Below, one piece after another: positions 26,872 through 32,411 of a DNA stretch of 32,411 nucleotides. This DNA comes from a virus: positions 1 to 32,411 of the IMG/VR virus record IMGVR_UViG_3300005264_000032; one strand, 5' to 3'. The notes beneath the pieces are model-generated. The model did not search any database, was not told the DNA's origin, and saw nothing but the letters and a program-made list of their open reading frames with translations. Position 1 is the first letter of the stretch. The number at the start of each line of letters is the position of its first letter. The position numbers and the translations under genes were made by a program.

Positions 26872-28509
26872 ATGACTAAAGTAAACAGCCGTGATATTAT
26901 AGACAAAGCGTTCACAACTACGTGAACAGCACCAGCCTATAACATCGACATCCCTAGATCTACACGAGCGGATCTTGAGGAAGCTACAATAAAGATAGAT
27001 ATCCACGCAGTTGCAGCAGGAGCTGTAACTCTTGATATTAACAGTTCGTGAAGCCCTAGACCAGTTATGAAACCAGATGGTACACAACTAGATTGAGGAG
27101 ATTTATCAGTTGATGATAATATTAGTTTGGTTGTAGATGGGACAGAATTCAAAATAACATCTAGCAGTAACTCTAATGTTATGTGAAATCCCACAGCTTC
27201 AAAATCAAAAGTACGACAGGCGACTAGAACCGATGCAGGAGACCACGATGTATATTCTATAACAGGGACAGGGATAACTTCATACTCAGAAGAAGATTTT
27301 TGGGTTATTACTATAGACGCTACAAATTCTAATTGAGTATCAATGTTAGATATAGATACAGTATGAGAAAAATATATCTATACACCTAAAGGAGATAATC
27401 TTAACGCAAGTGTTCTTGAAGCTAATAATACATATCTAATAAGGTATGAAAGTATTTTTGATGCCTTTACAATAATGCAGACTGGTGATGTGAATTTGGC
27501 AAACTCATTATGATCTAATTATTTGGATTTAGCGTGATACGACACAACAAAGAATAGTGGTAATATACTAAATTCGCATTTAACATCTGCGTATGTGGCA
27601 GGTAATAATAATAAATATTTATTTTGTGGTAATGCGTCTTCTTCGTATCTTGCTGTAACCGATACAGATTGTAAATTTATTAAAAATATAGTCTTACCTG
27701 GTGGAACGCAAGGGATTGTAGCATTATGAAATGTATTATATTGTAATGGTAACGATAGCCCCCATGAATTATATGAGATAGATACATCAGACATAAATAG
27801 CATAACTATCAACGCTTACAATATACCTAGTGAGAATCTTGATAGCATAACAGCTGATAACAGATATATATATATAACGGCAAACACTTCTAATGCTGGG
27901 CAAGATGACATATTCAAGTTTGATACAGTGTCGAAAGCTATAGTGGCAAGTGCAAACCGCCTTAGTCTGCCGTGCCGATGAATATCGGTTGATTCAAATT
28001 ATGTATATGCGTCAGACACACAGAATGATGCGGTACTAAAACTAGATATAAATACGTTAGCTGTTGTTAGTAGTTTGGCAGTTACAGCACCTCACTATAG
28101 CAATATAGATTGAACGGATTTATATGTATCTAGTACTTCTGGCACAGCTGTAAAAATAGATCTTAATACGTTTACGATAACATCATCTTTAACTTACCCT
28201 GGATGAACATGAGTAGCTATTGTAGGAGATAATGTCTTGTTATGAGCTGGTGCAAGTATCGTTAGAACAAACAAAAACATATTCTCATCGTATACTACTA
28301 CAACATTACCATACCAGACAAACTTTATATATAGTTATGCTAATAATGGGTGATTGTATTGAACATATGATCAGTGAATATATAAGTTAGATGATATTTA
28401 CATTACAAATCCAGATATTTGACATTTCCGTCTATATTTCAAAACAGATGGTAAGCTATACCGTATGGATGATACAGGATCAGAACAACTAATAGGGACA
28501 CAAACATAA
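26872..28509 (+). CDS. Adhesin with beta-propeller-like repeats, 545 aa
   Basis: A 545-residue protein. The first 200 residues form a beta domain (DIIDKAFTTTGTAPAYNIDI, VAAGAVTLDINSSG). From about residue 225 there are repeats with a propeller-blade pattern: ITADNRYIYITANTSNAG, DIFKFDTVSKAIVASAN, ISVDSNYVYASDTQNDAVLK, LDINTLAVVSSLAV, NIDGTDLYVSSTSGTAVK and IDLNTFTITSSLTY. The rhythm (small residues, then Y-V, then K-[LI]-D-x-x-T) is that of NHL/YVTN-type blades. It probably binds a host surface ligand. UGA glycines are frequent within blades. It stands between a short fibre-like gene and an 80-base gap with no clear signal. Confidence 0.7.
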
Positions 28510-28589
28510 TACATCTACAGAGTTCGTGGCAGATTGTCACGATCTCGGTTAGATTTATTGTTAAGCTTTTTATTTAAATAGCTAGCTAA

Positions 28590-29537
28590 ATGTTAGTACA
28601 AAACATATCAGCAGAAATACAAACAAACGTAGATACATGACTGTATCAACGATGAAACATAGATATAGCTCCATTAGAGGTTGTACAGGTAGCAGACTGA
28701 GTGTGAGAGCAACTCACAAAGTCAATGTCTGATGTTTTTCTAGCAGTTAAAAGTTTGGGTGCTTGATGAGGTGGGATATATATGTGAAAATCCCCAGCCA
28801 CAGAACATGTTGGTTGAATAGAGGTGTGATATCCATTGTTATGACAATCATTTCAACAAATATTTGAAGATATGCTAGTTCCTGACCACTGACCACAGGT
28901 TACACTTACACTTAATCCTGCTAGTTGATACAGGGAGCGTTGAAATGATATAGCAAGTGTAGATTTAACAGCACACGTTACAAAAAACACATACGATATT
29001 GCTAGTGTTGTCTTTAGGAGAGGATGAACAGCTATACATACAGTACCCTCTCCAAATCCGAATTGATGAAACGAAACATACACAGAACCAAATCTCGTTA
29101 ATACAAATGTTATGTTCTATGTAGATGTAACAGACACAAATTGATGAACAGCTACGGCTTGAGCTTGATATAACTTCATATTCCCGTTCTTTTATTGAAA
29201 AATTAGTTGAGGGTCTAAGCCAGTAGCTAATCAAGCATTATTGGATAGTTGATCTAAAGTGATATCTCCTAGTTCTGGAACTATATCTGTATCGTTTTCA
29301 TCTTCAAACACAGACTGGATTTGGTTTGCGATACCGAATTGAAGTACAAGTAAAACAAAACGATTTATAAATGAACTGAATAAGTGAAATATAGGGACAC
29401 CGTCTGATTTGTTTGGTGCTGAAGATATTGTATCTGTAGATAGTCCATCAGCGTTGTGGACAAACGAAAACTACAAATTCTACATATCAAATTACCAGTC
29501 AGAGGTTACTCTCCCAATGGATTTATTAAATAACTAA
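28590..29537 (+). CDS. Tail structural protein, 315 aa
   Basis: A 315-residue protein. Residues 1-60 are probably helical (FLAVKSLGAGGGGIYMG). A KSPATEHVGGIEVGYPLLGQ segment, then FQQIFEDMLVPDHGPQVTL and NPASGYRERGNDI, is like a family of tail-tip proteins I have seen in phages of Bacteroidota (VGG..x..G, LEDML-P, then a beta sandwich with E-x-G). A second beta domain follows (TISVSFSSSNTDWIWFAIPN). Functionally it is likely a structural or receptor-contact protein. The 80 bases upstream are AT-rich with a weak CGTG/CACG hairpin. The next ATG is six bases after TAA. Confidence 0.65.
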
Positions 29538-29542
29538 ACCAG

Positions 29543-30073
29543 ATGTCAATTGATATAAATGATAATATCAAAACAAAAGCACCGAAACCAGTGGAGTCGA
29601 GGTATCTTGACAATATGGCAGTTTGGGCAGATGAAGCAGCTGCAAAAGCAGGAATACCACTCACAGAAAGACACCCATGACTTACAGTTAATATTGCTAA
29701 TGAAGAATGGCGATGGAAAGACTGAGTCACTGACTGAGATTTGGTAATAAAAACAAGTTGAGGATCTGGTGCAGCTTCACTTATAAGAAAATATGAAGTA
29801 ACAGCCAACTTCGAGGCTTGAGAAATAATAACGGTTACTACTGGGGATGGAAGCGTATCTGGGGAATCAACACCGTCTGGCGATGTAGTAAACACCCTAG
29901 GGGTTAATGCAGCTGAATTTAATGATAACAACCAAAGGAACATTAGGGTTATATGACTATGAACCCTAACAAAATGAAAACAAGTTGTGTGGGATAGTAG
30001 TAATTCATTTCATTTCACTTTTGTATTATCTGTGTGAGATTGATTTGAAGTTATTGTGGAAGAGTGAAATTAG
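29543..30073 (+). CDS. Tail-tip protein, 176 aa
   Basis: A 176-residue protein. A conserved-looking start MSIDINDNIKTKAPKPVESR and DNMAVWADEAAAKAGIPLTE, then HPGLTVNIANEEWRWKDG, is followed by a beta-rich C-terminal domain (SLIRKYEVTANFEAGEIITV, VLSVGDGFEVIVEEGN). The first part resembles short anchoring segments in other adhesins here; the rest looks like a small fibre domain. No known family. UGA glycines occur throughout. Confidence 0.65.
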
Positions 30074-30095
30074 TTTTATTTCAAGAAAGTAACTT

Positions 30096-31421
30096 ATGAC
30101 TGTTGTAAACCAAAAACGAATAAAGAATTTCCAATTTGCTACTGTCGCCGAGGCAGAAGCGGCTGTAAATATAGATAACGCTAATCACTGTATGATTGGG
30201 GAGAAGCAAGCTATTTATATATATTTACTTTGAGATACACATATACCTGATTGAGATACTTATCTTAATGCCGATGGTGGACTGGGTAGACGGAGAAAAT
30301 TATCCCCTGCCTCAGCTACGGTGATAAAAAAGCCTTTTCTTGAAAAGAATGTAAAGGAAGTTGTTACACATTGACTAGGAACAGGTAGTTTGCACATATC
30401 AGCCTATCAGAATTGACACCCAGTAGAGGTAGGTATAAATGATGTAACTGAGCAGGATATAACAGTTACTTCTCAGACTTCTTGATTGTTCACGTTTGTT
30501 ATAACTAAGATGGCATTGTTACCTTGAAGTTTAGAGTATAAGAATTACGCTTGTATAGCAAATACTGGACTGGTTATCACAGAACTTGTAAACTTCACAA
30601 CTGAAAATACATATTTAGGTTGAGACGACGTAGCGGACATATTGCTACTGGATTGAAAATTATATGTGCTAACACATACACAACATATGCTACACGAATT
30701 AGACCCTATTACGTGATTAGACCTTAGAACACCAATTGATACAGGTAGCCAGGAGTGGACTATATCTACCGATGGTAGAAATTTATACATAGGTTGATAT
30801 AATTCATCTCTTCTGAAAGTTAATAGATCCTCTTGGAGCTTAACAGCTAGTATAGCTTTAAACCAGCCTATATGACATATACACGATGTAGAAAGAGAGG
30901 TGTTATACGTTATAGAAAGTGGTTGAGATTTAGTAGAGGTGGATGTAGCTTGAGGAGCTTTTGTAGAAACAAGGAGGGTTACACTTCCATTCAACGCCAG
31001 TTCACGAGGTAACTTTTGATGAATACAGCATAGACAAAATTTTATATACGTCAGTGAATATTACATAGGAGGTGGATGAGCTACAAATTGAGGTAGGTTA
31101 TTTAGAGTTAATAAAACAGATTTTACTCTGGACAACACATTAGTTACGGATGCTTGAGGAGGTGTTATGGTACTTGTTGGGGAAGAAGTGATATATCCAT
31201 TGTATAATGCTAATAAAGTTACTAGAATTGACACTAGAACAAATACGATAAATTCAGAATTTGCGAAAGCAGGTGTATGGGGAGTTAGTAATGTGAGAAA
31301 CAAACTTATAACTTCTTGACGGAATACAACTAACATAGAGGAGTACAATATGGATACAAACAGCTGGACTGGTAGACTAAATGATGTTGGTTGAAACCCA
31401 GAGTATAATAGAACATTTTAA
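30096..31421 (+). CDS. Adhesin with beta-propeller domain, 441 aa
   Basis: A 441-residue protein. Residues 12-70 form a module FATVAEAEAAVNIDNANHC followed by an IPDGDTYLNADGG that is also found in the gene at 31656. A linker follows, then from about residue 170 to the end propeller-like repeats: VADILLLDGKLYVLTHT, MLHELDPITGLDL, TISTDGRNLYIGGYNSSLLK, HDVEREVLYVIESGGDLVEV and ANKVTRIDTRTNTI. This looks like a seven- or fewer-bladed propeller used for ligand binding. It is distinct in sequence from the propeller gene at 26872. UGA glycines occur inside blades. Confidence 0.7.
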
Positions 31422-31437
31422 CCTCTTATTTTCATAA

Positions 31438-31638
31438 ATGATTAGATGTTACATAAAGAACTGAAAAATAATCAAGAAAGTGGCTCACGGATATTATACC
31501 AAAGAATGAATACCAGAACACGACACAGTTATTACAGCTGATTTTGCTATGACGGACAAAGTAAAATATAGTAATTGAGCGGTTGTGGGTGATATAACCT
31601 TAGATAGTATGAGGAGACCTACCCCTAAAGATATTTAG
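31438..31638 (+). CDS. Hypothetical small protein, 66 aa
   Basis: A 66-residue basic protein (MIRCYIKNGKIIKKVAHGYY) with a middle EGIPEHDTVITADFAMTDKV. It lies between two tail-tip genes that share a module, so it may be a separate assembly partner. No family recognised. Confidence 0.6.
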
Positions 31639-31655
31639 TAATTTAATAATAAGCA

Positions 31656-32084
31656 ATGGCTTGAAAAGAAGTACATAGCTCGTTTTCACCGAAAATGAAT
31701 GCTCCTCTTGATAATAGGCTGGTTAGAGCGAACATCGCAGAGAGGGACTGGATAGATGGTAAGTATTGGGGGATGCGAGTATACACAACATTAGAGAACG
31801 AGAACCGAGTGTTGGTAAAGAATTTTCCTACAAATATACACGACCCCCGTAATTGGGTTTCCTTGTCATCTTATCTCTGAGAGACGAATCAGGCTGATGT
31901 AAAATTTATGACATTTCTTACAATAGCACAAGCTGAGGCAGCTATGTGAGTTATTGATTCAGAATTCTGTTTCGTGTTTGAAACAAAGATGTTTTATCAT
32001 TGTGAAGTTTGAAGTACAGAGATACCAAATAATAACGATGTATTGGATTTGGATTGAGGTGCAGCCAGCGAAATGGATTCATAG
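31656..32084 (+). CDS. Tail-tip protein with AEAA module, 142 aa
   Basis: A 142-residue protein. Residues 1-80 form a domain MAGKEVHSSFSPKMNAPLDN with RANIAERDWIDGKYWGMRVY and a WVSLSSYL end. Residues 86-138 carry FLTIAQAEAAMGVIDSEFC followed by IPNNNDVLDLDGGA, which matches the N-terminal module of the 30096 protein. The stop overlaps the start of the next gene by 47 bases if its ATG at 32038 is used. Confidence 0.65.
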
Positions 32085-32411
32085 TTATGATGATGTTTGA
32101 CCGTTTGTAAAGAATGGTACACTTATAGAACCTAGAGTATCTAATGATGATTTAGATATGGGACAATGAAAAATAAGATGAAGTATATTAAAATTAAACA
32201 CCCAAGATAATACTTGATACATTCAGGCTTGTGAAGATTTATCAATATTCAAAAACCAAGTACCAGAAATGGTAGCTAATAATGCACCAAATGGGATAGC
32301 ATATTGCGACCAAAGTTCTGATGCTCGATATGGTTTTGATAGAAATATAGACACTCGTATTGGTATAAATTCAGCTACTGCTCCAGTAGAGCTTTCTTAT
32401 GAGTTTACAAC
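32038..32411 (+). CDS. Partial tail-tip / fibre protein (runs off the window)
   Basis: At least 124 residues, open to the right edge with UGA as Gly. ATG at 32038 is the first in-frame start and gives a start MYWIWIEVQPAKWIHSYDDV, then KNGTLIEPRVSNDDLDM. A later non-ATG start cannot be excluded, since 32038 lies 47 bases inside the previous gene. The segment resembles other adhesin starts in tail-tip clusters, with a YDDV-x-x-[YF]-V-K-NG motif. The rest is beta-rich (DARYGFDRNIDTRIGIN). It probably continues the adhesin series. Confidence 0.7.

Overview
This window reads as part of a tailed (siphovirus-type) phage or prophage whose genome uses UGA as glycine (translation table 25). Hosts known to use that code are the candidate phyla Absconditabacteria (SR1) and Gracilibacteria (BD1-5). 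With UGA as stop, almost every gene breaks into fragments. With UGA read as Gly and only TAA/TAG as stops, the window resolves into tightly packed, often overlapping genes, almost all on the plus strand. Core motifs agree: the terminase Walker A loop reads GGAAGGGKS with three consecutive UGA codons, and a tail-protein motif reads NLGGGEGVF the same way. DNA is AT-rich, classical Shine-Dalgarno sequences are largely absent, and many starts overlap the preceding stop.

Layout. (1) 1-3230: a cassette of small genes, mostly unrecognised. It contains a three-helix membrane protein with N-terminal cysteines, a DUF6948-like protein, and two copies of a remarkable low-complexity gene whose product is a run of Gly-X dipeptides with every repeat glycine written as UGA (26 and 47 units). 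The second copy lies in a duplicated segment flanked by clipped ends of the neighbouring genes. (2) 3238-3980: a hairpin, a tRNA-Trp(CCA), a promoter with a small gene, then a minus-strand gene convergent with it and driven by a promoter that overlaps the divergent promoter of the packaging genes. (3) 4008-9296: packaging and procapsid genes: two small proteins, the large terminase, portal, and a prohead protease fused to a scaffold domain. (4) 9325-13944: major capsid protein, a HeH/LEM-like protein with five exact-length 30-bp repeats, a connector/tail-completion set and the major tail protein. (5) 14016-21304: probable tail assembly chaperone, a 1598-residue tape measure, distal tail protein and baseplate hub. 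(6) 21368 to the end: a long series of tail-tip and adhesin genes, including a beta-helix fibre and two beta-propeller-like proteins. The last gene runs off the window.

Regulation. Five plus-strand promoters and one minus-strand promoter share TTG(A/C)A(A/T), a spacer of exactly 16 bases and a TATAWT-like box. Four of the plus-strand ones have an A-tract just after the -35. Hairpin terminators follow the terminase, major capsid, major tail and 24742-25554 genes.

The most unusual points are the UGA-built Gly-X repeat genes, the exclusion of UGA from the presumably most abundant virion proteins (major capsid: 37 glycines, none UGA; major tail protein: 23, none UGA), the phage tRNA-Trp(CCA) in a UGA-recoded genome, and the overlapping divergent promoters. 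All functional names come from reading the sequence; no database search was possible.
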